Positions 43,001-51,870 are shown, numbered from the stretch's first letter. The stretch: DNA of 64,000 bases from CAG-791 sp045130475 (GCA_045130475.1 JBGUPU010000034.1:1-64000); one strand, 5' to 3'. The notes: a model not told the origin generated them from the letters alone. Program-made: numbers and translations.

Positions 43001-43856
43001 TTTTTTCCTCGATCTGCTGTGCGGCGCGGATCCTGGCGGTCAGCTTGTCGCGCTCCGCCGTCAGCAGTTCTTTTTGCTCCGCCGTTTCGTCCAAAGCCAG
43101 GCGGTCTGTATGAATCAGGCTCTGCATGAGAATCTGTGTCTCTTCCGTCGTCTTCTTTTCCCGAAGGACCTCCTCCTTCCAGACGGTCTCGATTTGGCTG
43201 TCACAGGAAGGATCTACGTTCTCAATATCGGACAGACACTTCTGACGAAGGTTGTTATATTTCTTCCAGGCCTCCCTCTCCTTGTCCTTGAGACGATCTT
43301 CCAGTTTCTGATAATTTCCTGTGTGAAAGATTTTGCTCAGAATGCTTTTTCGTTCCCTGGTCTCGGCCAGGAGGAGCTTTAAGAAGTCCCCCTGGGCGAT
43401 CATGGAAATCCTTGCAAACTGATCCTTGTCAATTCCCAGCAGATCCTCGATATTCTTTGTCACTTCACGCTCTTTGGTCTTCCTGGTGCCGTCCGGATAG
43501 ACCAGCTCGGCACGAGCGGGTTCTTTTGTCATCTTCCCGTCTCCTCTTTTCGACGGGCGCAGATACTCAGGGTTTCGCCTGACTGTATAGTTTTTGCCGT
43601 TGCAGGTAAATTCGAGACAGACATAAGTCTCTGTCTCCGGCAGGGCATACTGGGAACGCAGCATGGACTTTTCCCTGTTCTCACCGCTGGCAACGCCGTA
43701 CAGCGCAAAGCGGACGGCATCAAAAATCGTCGTCTTGCCTGCGCCGGTGTCTCCGGTGATCAGATACAGTCCCTCTGTGCCGAGTCTTTCAAAATCTATA
43801 TATTCTCTGCCTGCATAAGGTCCGAAGGCAGACATTTCCAAACGAACTGGTCTCAT
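40068..43856 (-). CDS. sbcC: SbcC, exonuclease/SMC-like ATPase subunit
   Basis: The 1262-residue protein has the Rad50/SbcC plan. Walker A LITGDTGAGKTTIFDAVRFA lies near residues 32-50. Two very long coiled coils flank a zinc hook CPVCG near residue 617. The C-terminal ATPase half has the signature VKSLSGGESFMASLSLAIGL and Walker B TMFVDEGFGSLD. With SbcD it forms a nuclease that cuts hairpins and processes DNA ends. AGGAG precedes the ATG; sbcD lies 44 bases upstream. Very Glu/Lys/Gln-rich, consistent with coiled coil throughout. Confidence 0.96.
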   Translation of the reverse strand: MRPVRLEMSAFGPYAGREYIDFERLGTEGLYLITGDTGAGKTTIFDAVRFALYGVASGENREKSMLRSQYALPETETYVCLEFTCNGKNYTVRRNPEYLRPSKRGDGKMTKEPARAELVYPDGTRKTKEREVTKNIEDLLGIDKDQFARISMIAQGDFLKLLLAETRERKSILSKIFHTGNYQKLEDRLKDKEREAWKKYNNLRQKCLSDIENVDPSCDSQIETVWKEEVLREKKTTEETQILMQSLIHTDRLALDETAEQKELLTAERDKLTARIRAAQQIEEKKAEEKKLCETIDQEKERQTACQEALQGAEKKEPESQRLQNLAAVEESHLTEYDRLEAEKKSLQEAEGEQEKTEKILGDKKSEKKALEEKLEDQKTEFEKLSTVGEQLVSARAQKGTIDERLQRAEDLLLKIKEAGDGDRDRLKKQEEEQKKKEEIRQFNAQTEQLRQDLKELADVDVHLSEKRHDCEEAGNRRQALQSFRSALQKQKDLEEEAESLQNQVEILDRKIREQKDSMEILKEGIKARRNAEAALESAKNDIARARERAETLNGLEQLEKQLETENLMLGRMEKTRQKAYDAAAAASDTWNRLFQKFLAGQAGIIADQQLKPDQPCPVCGSTHHPSPRKLEKDIPTQEQVDRAAAVRDRDSKAFSGASEAWSAQAAKVSALQKQIGQTAAKLIEGMEDSIPESGRTAALKEANRREKEAADAGKKAAEKDLHERGKLEEELEAAEKEGRRLADLYTATGNRAAAKRQESDSLKDQCRKSAGDLFGQDETLFESMMADADPLIHEIRLAQETEQSLEKEIVQLEKKAVHKKELEDELPQREKTKEAMDSLLQKLHGQAKSAEATAEVKWKEVREGAAAMLGEEQDEGFRTSVRGKVLGKKAGLAEEQAKCLALITDLEKKEERKKRLKKDNEEIEEHIRSLSEEVNRMQIRIGSLEQKRTNLQNNIRNLQDKLNYPGRKEAEQAILLFKQQSRQILEDIKEAREALAAVKNVILETTAKRDRVTAEIAAAPAYNREEDLEALREVEEKQGEISNRSTVIAGRLKINENALEKFEKHSAEAIEAEERHRDISALADTASGKTGGKAKVELETYVQMSLFDRIIRRANSRFSVMSSGQYDLRRCDASEGGAQKQTGLDLEVIDHYSGTARSVKSLSGGESFMASLSLAIGLSDEIQSHAGGIRLETMFVDEGFGSLDQDTLDQAMNSMKDLTEGGERLVGIISHVSELKNRIDRQIAVKKTRDGGSHARIVIND

Positions 43857-43900
43857 CCTATCTACTCTCCTGTCTTTACATCAGCACAGCCGCAAGTCTG

Positions 43901-45175
43901 TCACTGATCTTCTCCCCAAATCTCTTCAATGAGTCCGGCTGCGATCTGTGTCTGAAACTCATTCATGGATGTTCCGTTCTGCTTGAGAAACAGCTCCTGT
44001 AAAACTTCGATCGGTTCCTTTTCGATTGCTTCTTCTCCGGCATTCATTTCGGACCGGGTCCGGGTCCGGGTATTGTCATACTCCAGATCCATGAGGTTTT
44101 TGTAAAAATATTTGCGCAGTCTGGCCAGTGCCTGGTCGATATCCTGCTCATCGGTCAGGATGATCCTGTAATAGTCTTCATCTGAGAGAGAAGCAGTAAA
44201 ATCGGGAGACATAATCTCACTGAATTTACCGCGGATGGTTTTTAAATCGCGGGCAGGAGTCAGGGGGAGCAAAGTACATTCCACCTGTCCTTTTTCTCTG
44301 ATCTCCACACAGGTCACACTCTTTTTGTGTTTTTCCTCTGAGAATGAATATTTGAGGGGTGAGCCGGCGTAGCGCACGGTGTCCCTTCCAATCCGCTGCG
44401 GTCCGTGCAGATGTCCCAGTGCCACATAATCAAAAGCATCAAAGACTGAATAGTCCACGTTGTCGAGTCCGCCTATATGCTTCTGCTCCGAGTCACACTC
44501 TTCAGGTCTGCTTCCTGAAGCAGTCACATACTGATGGGCGACGGCAATATTCCTCGCTGCAGGATCGACGTCCGCCTTCCGGATCAGGACACCCATGGCC
44601 TGCGTCCAGTCCGTGATCTTTTCCTCCGGGTAAGCACCGCGGACAACGGAAGGATGAATGTAAGGGACCAGGTAGATATAGAGAGGACCATATTCATCCT
44701 CCAGGCAGACCGGGCAGATTGCAGACCTTTCCTCTTCTTCCCTTCCTGTCGTAACAGATTCAGGCTGCTCCTGGATATCCGGATCATCGGCTGCGGAAAT
44801 ATCCGGTCCGTCCGTATCCTCTTCATCAGAGGCAGTCCGTCCGGACCCGCTGATGCGGGGAGATATATGGATGCCGCTCTGTTTCATGACACGGCCCCCA
44901 TAGGAAATGCGCTCGGCAGAGTCATGGTTTCCGCTGATAATAAAAACCTGCAGATTTCTTTTGACAAGTTCGACCAGAAAATCATCCATCAGATTCACTG
45001 CTTCCACAGAAGGAATCGATTTGTCATAGACATCCCCGGCGATGAGCACCGCGTCCGGCTGTTCTGTGTCTGCCAGGCCGATGATCTGATCAAGTATGTA
45101 CTTCTGATCCTCAATCATGGGGAATCCGTTGACACGTTTCCCCAGGTGCAGATCCGCAAGGTGGAAAAACTTCAT
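43901..45175 (-). CDS. sbcD: SbcD, exonuclease/metallophosphatase subunit
   Basis: The 424-residue protein has the calcineurin-like metallophosphatase motifs HLADLHLGKRV at the N-terminus, LIAGDVYDKSIPS, FIISGNHDSAERISYGGRV and YVALGHLHGPQRIG. A middle acidic insert of about 40 residues (DEEDTDGPDISAADDPDIQE) is not part of the usual core and may be a disordered loop. The C-terminal domain is the SbcD capping part. AGGAGG precedes the ATG. It is the first gene of the sbcDC pair. Confidence 0.95.
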   Translation of the reverse strand: MKFFHLADLHLGKRVNGFPMIEDQKYILDQIIGLADTEQPDAVLIAGDVYDKSIPSVEAVNLMDDFLVELVKRNLQVFIISGNHDSAERISYGGRVMKQSGIHISPRISGSGRTASDEEDTDGPDISAADDPDIQEQPESVTTGREEEERSAICPVCLEDEYGPLYIYLVPYIHPSVVRGAYPEEKITDWTQAMGVLIRKADVDPAARNIAVAHQYVTASGSRPEECDSEQKHIGGLDNVDYSVFDAFDYVALGHLHGPQRIGRDTVRYAGSPLKYSFSEEKHKKSVTCVEIREKGQVECTLLPLTPARDLKTIRGKFSEIMSPDFTASLSDEDYYRIILTDEQDIDQALARLRKYFYKNLMDLEYDNTRTRTRSEMNAGEEAIEKEPIEVLQELFLKQNGTSMNEFQTQIAAGLIEEIWGEDQ

Positions 45176-45282
45176 TTTGCCTCCTCTTATCAGTGTTTTG
45201 CACGATTGTTTTATAAGTCAAACGGGATCCGACTGCCCTGAACACCCCGCAATCGGATCCTGTAAAAACATCGGTTATTCAA

Positions 45283-46143
45283 TTACAGGAATGTGATCTC
45301 TGCTCCTTTGCAGATCATTACCTGCTCCAGCTCCAGGTAATCCTCAGCATGGCGGAGAAGCGTATTTCCGATCTCCCAGAGGAAAAAGCCTCCCATGTTG
45401 CCGAGAATAGTCCACAGAACGCTCGTTCCGACCTGATTATTCAAGGGAGTCCATGTGAACATGATCACCATTGAGATGATAAACAGAACCATAGAACGGC
45501 GGTTTCTGCTGCGCAGTATCCTGAAAATCCTTCTCTCCTCATCGATGAAATGTTCCTGGAAGGCTTCGATCGCGGTCTCCTGCATGACTTTGGAAATATT
45601 TCCCGGACAATAGATACACAGATCCAGAGGTGCCATCTCTTTCATGGAGACTACGAATCGCTGTACGGCGTCCGCAATATCCGTATTGATCTCGAGGTGA
45701 GGTCCGACAACCAGGGGATCAAACAGCTGCGAAGGCTCTGACACACGCAGATCCAGTGTCAGCGCATTCCGGGCACATACAGCTGTCCAGTGTTGTTCTT
45801 CACGATGAAACTGCTGCAGGATAATGATGGAAAAGACGATGACCATCAGTCCCAGACTCACAAACGCATCAGTTTTGATGATTCTGGTGCCGAAAGCGAT
45901 CCAGGTATTCAATGCCAGAGCAGCATATGAGAGGATAATGGCATTTTTGAGTTTTATCTTCTGTCTCGATGACAAGAACAGGAGGACACCGATCAGGAAT
46001 AATGCAGCGACCCGGATCATGGCCAGAACAATATCGCCCCGCTTCAATTCACTGCCGCCTGTGATCAGATTCACGATTCTGACCATTCCTACCACAAAAT
46101 TAAAAAATGCCAGCATGCGCAGGCTTCTCTCATAATAAACCAT
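45283..46143 (-). CDS. Uncharacterised membrane protein
   Basis: I do not recognise a family. The protein of about 286 residues has four N-terminal membrane helices (for example GDIVLAMIRVAALFLIGVLL and FVSLGLMVIVFSIIILQQFH), a soluble domain of about 100 residues with ALTLDLRVSEPSQLFDPLVV and LDLCIYCPGNISKVMQETAI, then two more helices (RSMVLFIISMVIMFTWTPL and TSVLWTILGNMGGFFLWEIG). I take the ATG at 46143 with AAGGAA upstream. It stands alone between the sbcDC operon and the hydrogenase operon, so context gives no function. Confidence 0.65.
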   Translation of the reverse strand: MVYYERSLRMLAFFNFVVGMVRIVNLITGGSELKRGDIVLAMIRVAALFLIGVLLFLSSRQKIKLKNAIILSYAALALNTWIAFGTRIIKTDAFVSLGLMVIVFSIIILQQFHREEQHWTAVCARNALTLDLRVSEPSQLFDPLVVGPHLEINTDIADAVQRFVVSMKEMAPLDLCIYCPGNISKVMQETAIEAFQEHFIDEERRIFRILRSRNRRSMVLFIISMVIMFTWTPLNNQVGTSVLWTILGNMGGFFLWEIGNTLLRHAEDYLELEQVMICKGAEITFL

Positions 46144-46291
46144 AGATGATTCCTTTTGCCAAAGCATGTTTTATTTGCCTTGGGTCCTCCGTCCCTCCGG
46201 TACTGCAGGGTCATAGCATTAACATATTACCACAGATTGCTGTCAATCCACATCAGTTTATGCTCTGCCTGAGGAAAATTTTTCCCTATGT

Positions 46292-46330
46292 AAAAAACCC
46301 CGGAAAAGCAGGCAGGCTGCTTTTCCGGGG
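46292..46330 (-). terminator. Terminator of the hydrogenase operon
   Basis: CCCCGGAAAAGCAG pairs with CTGCTTTTCCGGGG over 14 bases and is followed on the minus strand by TTTTTTA. It lies about 40 bases beyond the hydrogenase stop codon. Confidence 0.92.
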
Positions 46331-46368
46331 ACACTGTCTAACTCAGTTTCCTCTTAAAGTTGGTGAGA

Positions 46369-48120
46369 TCAGAGGATCGGTCTGGGTGTATAGGTGGTGT
46401 GAAGGAGGCTGTGGGCCTTGGCCTTGCCGGGAGCCTCGAGGTATTCGTCGTAGAGCATTGCGACAATGGGGCTGTCGTGCGAGCAGCGCAGGTCATTGTC
46501 TTTGTCCGAGTCATACAGGACTGCGGAGCGCAGGCTCTTGAGGTCCACATAGTTGCGGACGGAGTCGCTCTGGACGGGCTGGCCGCCGCCGTTGATGCAG
46601 CCGCCGGGACATGCCATGATCTCCACGAAGAGATACTTCTTCTCTCCGCTCTCGATCATTTCGATGACCTTGCGGGCATTGCCCAGGCCGCTGGCGACGC
46701 AGACGTCGACTTCCGCGCCGGCGATGCGATAAGTCGCTTCCTTGATACCCTGTGTTCCGCGGACATCCATGAAGTCGATCTTCTCATTGGTGCCGTCGAG
46801 GATGTTGGCAGCAGTACGAAGTGCCGCCTCCATGACACCGCCGGTAGCGCCGAAGATCTTACCGGCACCGGAAGCGATCCCGAAGGGATCATCAAATTCC
46901 TCGCCCTTGAGATCTTTGAACACAATACCTGCGCCCTTGATCATACGGGAGAGTTCTCTGGTGGTGATGGCTACATCGACATCCGGGATTCCCTGGTTGG
47001 CCAGCTCGGGTCTGGAGACCTCGAATTTCTTGGCTGTGCAGGGGATCACGCTGACAACGTACATATCCTTGGGATCGATGTGGTTCTTCTGAGCGTAGTA
47101 GCTCTTGAGGAGAGCGCCGAACATTCCCTGCGGGGATTTGCAGGTGGACAGGTGCGGCAGCATGGTCGGATAGTTGTGCTCCATGAACTTGATCCAGCCG
47201 GGGCAGCAGGATGTAAACATCGGAAGCGGCGGCTTATCAAGTTTCTTGGAGGTGATGCGGCTGATGAGCTCGTTGGCCTCCTCCAGAATGGTGAGGTCGG
47301 CGGTGACGTTCATGTTGAAGACCTTGACGTCGCCCAGCATGCGGATGGCCTGGACCATCTTGTCCTCCACATGGGTTCCGGGAGGCATGTCGAAGCACTC
47401 ACCCAGGGTCGCTGCGATGGAAGGAGCCGTGAAGAAGACGACATGCTTCTTGGGATCAGAGATGGCATCCCATACATCGTCGATATTGCTCTTCTCATAC
47501 AGAGCGCCGACAGGACATGCGACGATACACTGGCCGCAGCCGACACAGGAGGTGGTGTCAAGACCTGCATCGAAGGGAGATCCTACACGGACATCATAGC
47601 CGCGGCGGATCTGGCCGATCGCGCCGACTGTCTGCACATTGTTGCAGGCGGAGACGCAGCGCAGGCACTGGATACATTTGTTGTTGTCACGGACCACGTA
47701 AGGTGTCGAATCATCGATCTCATACGCGGGTTCCTCGCCCTTGAAGTGATCTTCATCAATGGCGTAGTCATAAGCCAGCTTCTGCAGTTCGCAGTGGTTG
47801 CCGCGCACGCAGGAGAGACATTTTTTGCGGTGCGTGGAGAGGATCAGCTCGATCGTGGTCTTTCTGGAAGCACGGACTGCTGCGGTATTTGTGAGAACTT
47901 CCATTCCCTCTTCTACCGGGTAGGTACATGCGGCAGTCAGACCCCTGCGGCCCTTGATCTCGACAACGCAGACACGGCATGCGCCGATGCAGTTGATATC
48001 CTTGAGATAGCAAAGAGAAGGAATCTCGATTTTTGCCAGCTTGGCCGCCTGCAGGATGCTTGTGCCCTCCGGAACAGTGACCGGGATATCATTGATTTTT
48101 AAATTAATCATTTTTTTCAC
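46369..48120 (-). CDS. [FeFe] hydrogenase catalytic subunit (HndD/HydA type)
   Basis: The 583-residue enzyme has an N-terminal [2Fe-2S] domain (SLCYLKDINCIGACRVCVVE), a His/Cys cluster site (HRKKCLSCVRGNHC), two 4Fe-4S modules (CIQCLRCVSACNNVQ, CVGCGQCIVACPVGA) and the H-cluster domain. H-cluster motifs are FTSCCPGWIKF, SVIPCTAKKFE and EIMACPGGCINGGGQP. The second motif has Ile where Met is usual (MPCT). It oxidises or forms hydrogen as part of a three-subunit, NAD(P)-linked, probably electron-bifurcating complex. The start is GTG at 48120 with AAGGAGGG about ten bases upstream. It is the last gene of the operon. Confidence 0.95.
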   Translation of the reverse strand: MKKMINLKINDIPVTVPEGTSILQAAKLAKIEIPSLCYLKDINCIGACRVCVVEIKGRRGLTAACTYPVEEGMEVLTNTAAVRASRKTTIELILSTHRKKCLSCVRGNHCELQKLAYDYAIDEDHFKGEEPAYEIDDSTPYVVRDNNKCIQCLRCVSACNNVQTVGAIGQIRRGYDVRVGSPFDAGLDTTSCVGCGQCIVACPVGALYEKSNIDDVWDAISDPKKHVVFFTAPSIAATLGECFDMPPGTHVEDKMVQAIRMLGDVKVFNMNVTADLTILEEANELISRITSKKLDKPPLPMFTSCCPGWIKFMEHNYPTMLPHLSTCKSPQGMFGALLKSYYAQKNHIDPKDMYVVSVIPCTAKKFEVSRPELANQGIPDVDVAITTRELSRMIKGAGIVFKDLKGEEFDDPFGIASGAGKIFGATGGVMEAALRTAANILDGTNEKIDFMDVRGTQGIKEATYRIAGAEVDVCVASGLGNARKVIEMIESGEKKYLFVEIMACPGGCINGGGQPVQSDSVRNYVDLKSLRSAVLYDSDKDNDLRCSHDSPIVAMLYDEYLEAPGKAKAHSLLHTTYTPRPIL

Positions 48121-48135
48121 GTTATTTATCCCTCC

Positions 48136-50031
48136 TTATTCCATATACACAGCGTCGAACTTACAGTTCTGCTTGCACAGGCCGCACTTGATGCAGGTAT
48201 CGATATCGATATGATGAGGCTCTTTGACTGTGCCGCTGATCGCGCCCACAGGGCAGTTTCTGGAACAGAGCGTGCAGCCTTTGCACTTGTCGGGATCGAT
48301 CTGATAGTGCAGGAGGTCTTTGCACTTCTTCGCTGCACATCTCTTGTTGAGGATATGATCCTCGTATTCCTCACGGAAATAGCGAAGGGTGGAAGTGACC
48401 GGGTTGGATGCGGTCTGGCCGAGTGCGCAGAGGCAGGACACTTTCATGTGTGCTGCGAGCTCCTCGATCTTGTCCAGCTCTTCGATCGTCGCGTTGCCCT
48501 TGGTGATGTCGTCCAGCATCTGCAGGAGACGGTGTGTGCCGATACGGCAGGGTGAACATTTACCGCAGGACTCCTCGCAGATGAACTCCATGTAGAACTT
48601 GGCAATATCGACCATACAGGTGTCCTCATCCATAACGATAAGTCCGCCGGAGCCCATCATGGATCCGATCCTTGCAAGGCTCTCATAGTCGATCGGTGTG
48701 TCGATGTGGACAGAAGGAATACATCCGCCGGAAGGGCCGCCGGTCTGGGCTGCCTTGAACTTCTTGCCGTTCGGAATACCGCCGCCGATCTCCTCGATGA
48801 TCTCACGAAGAGTGGTGCCCATGGGGACTTCCACCAGACCGACGTTTGTGATCTTGCCGCCGACCGCGAACACCTTGGTGCCCTTGGAGGTCTCTGTGCC
48901 GATGGAGGAATACCAGTCAGCGCCCTTCAAAATGATCTGAGCGACGTTTGCATAGGTCTCAACGTTGTTGAGGATCGTGGGTTTCTGGAACAGACCCTTG
49001 ACCGCCGGGAACGGAGGACGGGGACGAGGCTCGCCGCGCTTGCCTTCGATGGAGGTCATCAGGGCAGTCTCTTCGCCGCAGACAAAGGCACCGGCACCGA
49101 GACGGATCTCAATGTCGAAGCAGAAATCTGTGCGGAAGATGTTGTCGCCGAGCAGTCCGTACTCGCGTGCCTGCTTGATCGCGATCTCCAGACGCTGGAC
49201 CGCGATGGGATACTCTGCACGTACGTAGACATAACCCTGGGTTGCACCGATTGCGTAGCCGGCAATAGCCATTGCCTCAAGAACAGAGTGGGGGTCACCT
49301 TCGAGGATGGAACGGTCCATGAATGCACCGGGGTCACCTTCGTCGGCGTTGCAGCAGACATATTTGATGTCGGATTTGGTCGCTTTACAGAATGCCCATT
49401 TTCTGCCGGTCGGGAAGCCCGCGCCGCCGCGGCCGCGCAGTCCGGATGCCAGCATGGTGTCGATAACCTGGTCCTGGGTCATCTCGGTCAGGACCTTGTG
49501 CAGGGCAAAATATCCATCCAGAGCGATATACTCCTCAATGTTCTCGGGATCGATGACACCGCAGTTCTTGAGGGCGATACGCATCTGTTTGGCGTAGAAA
49601 TTGGTCTTGCTCAGAGGAAGGATCTCTCCGTCCTCATGGACGGTCTCAGGATACAGCAGGTCCTTGCAGATATTGCCGTTCATGATGTGCTCGTCAATGA
49701 TGCGTTTTGCGCCTTCGGGCGTTGTCTGGGAATAGAAGGCGCCCTCAGGATAGACGATCACGATGGGGCCCAGCGCGCAGAGACCGAAACATCCGGTCTT
49801 GACGACCAGAACATCCTCGATGTTGTTCTTTTTAAGTTCTTTTTCAAGAGCTTCAATGACCTTCAAGCTGCCGGAGGAGGTACATCCGGTACCGCCGCAG
49901 ACGAGGATCTGTTTGCGGTAAGCAGTGTGCTTCGCCATTTCCTCTGCCTGGGAAGCCACCAGCTTACGGACCATGACCAGCTCCTGATTTTTTTGTTTGA
50001 TTTCCGTGAGCCTGTTCAATGTCATCGTCAT
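48136..50031 (-). CDS. Flavin/NAD-binding hydrogenase subunit (HndC/HydB, NuoF-like)
   Basis: The 631-residue protein has an N-terminal thioredoxin-like [2Fe-2S] domain (QILVCGGTGCTSSG, VVKTGCFGLCALGP), the NADH site GLRGRGGAGFPTGRKWAFCK, the FMN site NADEGDPGAFMDRSILEGDP, a 4Fe-4S site ESCGKCSPCRIGTHRL, and a C-terminal ferredoxin domain with CKGCTLCSRNCPVGAI and CIKCGLCKQNCKFDA. It passes electrons between NAD(H), ferredoxin and the H-cluster subunit. AGGAGG eight bases before the ATG supports the start. It lies 15 bases upstream of the catalytic subunit gene. Confidence 0.96.
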   Translation of the reverse strand: MTMTLNRLTEIKQKNQELVMVRKLVASQAEEMAKHTAYRKQILVCGGTGCTSSGSLKVIEALEKELKKNNIEDVLVVKTGCFGLCALGPIVIVYPEGAFYSQTTPEGAKRIIDEHIMNGNICKDLLYPETVHEDGEILPLSKTNFYAKQMRIALKNCGVIDPENIEEYIALDGYFALHKVLTEMTQDQVIDTMLASGLRGRGGAGFPTGRKWAFCKATKSDIKYVCCNADEGDPGAFMDRSILEGDPHSVLEAMAIAGYAIGATQGYVYVRAEYPIAVQRLEIAIKQAREYGLLGDNIFRTDFCFDIEIRLGAGAFVCGEETALMTSIEGKRGEPRPRPPFPAVKGLFQKPTILNNVETYANVAQIILKGADWYSSIGTETSKGTKVFAVGGKITNVGLVEVPMGTTLREIIEEIGGGIPNGKKFKAAQTGGPSGGCIPSVHIDTPIDYESLARIGSMMGSGGLIVMDEDTCMVDIAKFYMEFICEESCGKCSPCRIGTHRLLQMLDDITKGNATIEELDKIEELAAHMKVSCLCALGQTASNPVTSTLRYFREEYEDHILNKRCAAKKCKDLLHYQIDPDKCKGCTLCSRNCPVGAISGTVKEPHHIDIDTCIKCGLCKQNCKFDAVYME

Positions 50032-50034
50032 GGC

Positions 50035-50526
50035 TTACACCTCCTCATAATAGGAATCAATGATTTTCACCGCTGACTCCGGTGTGCACTTGCCGTAGAC
50101 TTCTCCGTCGATCGTCATGACGGGAGCCAGGCCGCAGGCGCCAAGACACCGGCAGCTGTCAATGGAGAAGAAGCCGTCAGAGGTGCACTCCCCGGCCTTG
50201 ATCCCGAGGCGTTCCTCAATGGCGGCCAGAATCTTGTCAGCACCCTTGACGTAGCAGGCTGTTCCAAGACATACACTGACAGTGTGCTCGCCCTTGGGGG
50301 ACAGGGTGAACTGCGAATAGAATGTCGCAACACCAAATACCTGGGAAAGCGGAACCTCCATCTCCTCAGCGATGATCGTCTGCACCTCTCTGGGCAGATA
50401 TCCGTAGATTCCCTGTGCTTCCTGGAGTACAGGCATCATCGCTCCGGGCTGGTCCTTGTGCTTTTTAATAAATTTCCGAAGCTCCCGTTCCTGTTTTGGC
50501 GTTCCCCGAAAAGCTACATTAGCCAT
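50035..50526 (-). CDS. [2Fe-2S] hydrogenase subunit (HndA/HydC, NuoE-like)
   Basis: The 163-residue protein is a NuoE-type thioredoxin-like ferredoxin. The four cluster ligands lie in VSVCLGTACYVKGADKIL and SIDSCRCLGACGLAPVMTID. The N-terminal helical domain has MMPVLQEAQGIYGYLPREVQ, typical of the family. It is the first gene of the hydrogenase operon and is separated by three bases from the NuoF-like gene. A GGAGATGG-type site precedes the ATG. Confidence 0.95.
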   Translation of the reverse strand: MANVAFRGTPKQERELRKFIKKHKDQPGAMMPVLQEAQGIYGYLPREVQTIIAEEMEVPLSQVFGVATFYSQFTLSPKGEHTVSVCLGTACYVKGADKILAAIEERLGIKAGECTSDGFFSIDSCRCLGACGLAPVMTIDGEVYGKCTPESAVKIIDSYYEEV

Positions 50527-51051
50527 CGATTACCATCTCCTTTCCAAAACAAATAATTGTAAATTTCTGCGGAAACGATCCGCTGTAAAGACAACTTCTT
50601 CAAAAGAAAACCCTTGGTCGTAACCATTTGCATTTCTTCCTGCCTGTCTGTAATCCGACATTCATCAAGCAGTCCCGCGACCTTTTGTTCCCGCTGCCGG
50701 GTCCCGCCCCGGCTGTCAAGTATGTATAGAAAAATTATATAATATTTTGTAGTCCATTTGTTGTTTTTTTATCAAATAATTCGTTCGTAATTTAAAACTT
50801 TTTGGTAGTTTTCGACAATAGACGGGTTTTAATCAACTAACCCATTTGTATTTTTTAAACAAATGGTTTTTACCAAAAAAGAAATATTTCCCGGCTCACA
50901 GACAGGATTGTCTTTGAAAGCTGAAAATGGTATTATAAAAATTGATCGTTCCGGTCAATCACATACCGGCAGAGAGCATACTTCTTTTCTCAAAGGATGC
51001 GAACAGAGAGCGGTTTTGGTTTTCCCCCGGATTCAGAAGGGAATGCAGGCG
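50527..51051. promoter_or_regulatory. 525-base divergent region: hydrogenase promoter and tetR operator sites
   Basis: This AT-rich gap separates the hydrogenase operon from the divergent TetR gene and has no convincing gene. On the minus strand TTGATA near 50771 lies 18 bases before TACAAA, with AT-rich sequence following (TATTATATAAT), a possible hydrogenase promoter giving a leader of about 200 bases. CCATTTGT occurs at 50753-50760 and 50842-50849, and its inverse ACAAATGG at 50859-50866, forming a 25-bp inverted repeat at 50842-50866; CCATTTGCATTT at 50624-50635 is a near copy. These are candidate sites for the TetR protein encoded next door. Confidence 0.5.
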
Positions 51052-51837
51052 ATGAATGAACGTTTTTTTGAACTGAAAAAAGACCGGCAGGACCGGATCA
51101 TTAACGGCGCTATGCGGATTTTCGCGCAGAATGGGTACAGACATGCCAGCACGGATGAGATGGTTGCGTCTGCTTCCATCAGCAAAGGGCTGCTCTTCCA
51201 CTATTTCAAGAGCAAAAAGGGTACCTGGGAATTTCTGTATGAATACAGTACCCGGTACACACTGCTGGAACTGCGGGAGGCCGGACGGCACCAGGGCTGC
51301 GATTTCTTTGAGATGTATCGTCAGCTTGTGAAGGCTGATGCAGCTGTCCTGAGAAAATATCCCTATATGCCCCTCTTTCTCCGCCGGGCAGACAGTGAGC
51401 TGGGTATGAACGACCCGAAATTCAAGCCGGAGATTCCGGAAAGCCTTGCCCACGCAGTGGCAGACCGCAGGCTTTCTCTTGTCATAGAGGCAGACCGGCC
51501 TCCTTTTCTCTCCCGGCAGGACGCGTGCAAGATCTCGCAGATGCTGGAGTACACTCGCTTCGGCCTGATGCAGGAGCTTCTGGCGATCGAGGAAGCATCC
51601 TCCGGCCGGAAATCCGCCAAAGGGAAAGACGCTGCAGCAGCTCCAGGCAATGCAACGGCGAAGCCGGCAGCTGTCGATGCCCTTACGGCTGCCGGAGAAA
51701 TGTCTTCCCGTTCCTTCCCCGAAGATATCCCGGAGAAAGCAGAACAGATCCGCCGTGATGAGAGTCTTCCCTTCCACGCACAGTACGCGGAGAGGCTCAA
51801 TGAATACCTGCAGACACTCCGCAAAATGAATATCTGA
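51052..51837 (+). CDS. TetR/AcrR-family regulator divergent from the hydrogenase
   Basis: The protein of about 261 residues has a TetR N-terminus: KDRQDRIINGAMRIFAQNGY, then RHASTDEMVASASISKGLLF and HYFKSKKGTW. After a helical ligand domain of normal length there is an Ala/Lys/Gly-rich linker (SSGRKSAKGKDAAAAPGNAT) and a 50-residue tail absent from most TetR proteins. AAGGGA nine bases upstream supports the ATG at 51052; the frame is open to 50863, but that codon lies inside the inverted repeat. It may control the hydrogenase operon and itself through the CCATTTGT sites. That is inference from position. Confidence 0.85.
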   Translation: MNERFFELKKDRQDRIINGAMRIFAQNGYRHASTDEMVASASISKGLLFHYFKSKKGTWEFLYEYSTRYTLLELREAGRHQGCDFFEMYRQLVKADAAVLRKYPYMPLFLRRADSELGMNDPKFKPEIPESLAHAVADRRLSLVIEADRPPFLSRQDACKISQMLEYTRFGLMQELLAIEEASSGRKSAKGKDAAAAPGNATAKPAAVDALTAAGEMSSRSFPEDIPEKAEQIRRDESLPFHAQYAERLNEYLQTLRKMNI

Positions 51838-51870
51838 CTGCGGCATCCGCCCTCAGGACGCCTGACACAA

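Noticed and set aside
46360..50076. Long open frames of about 580 and 456 codons on the plus strand opposite the hydrogenase genes
   Set aside because: They lie antisense to strongly conserved hydrogenase subunits and read as low-complexity mirror translations (rich in Asp, Ala, Gly) without ribosome sites or family motifs. They come from the codon bias of the real genes.
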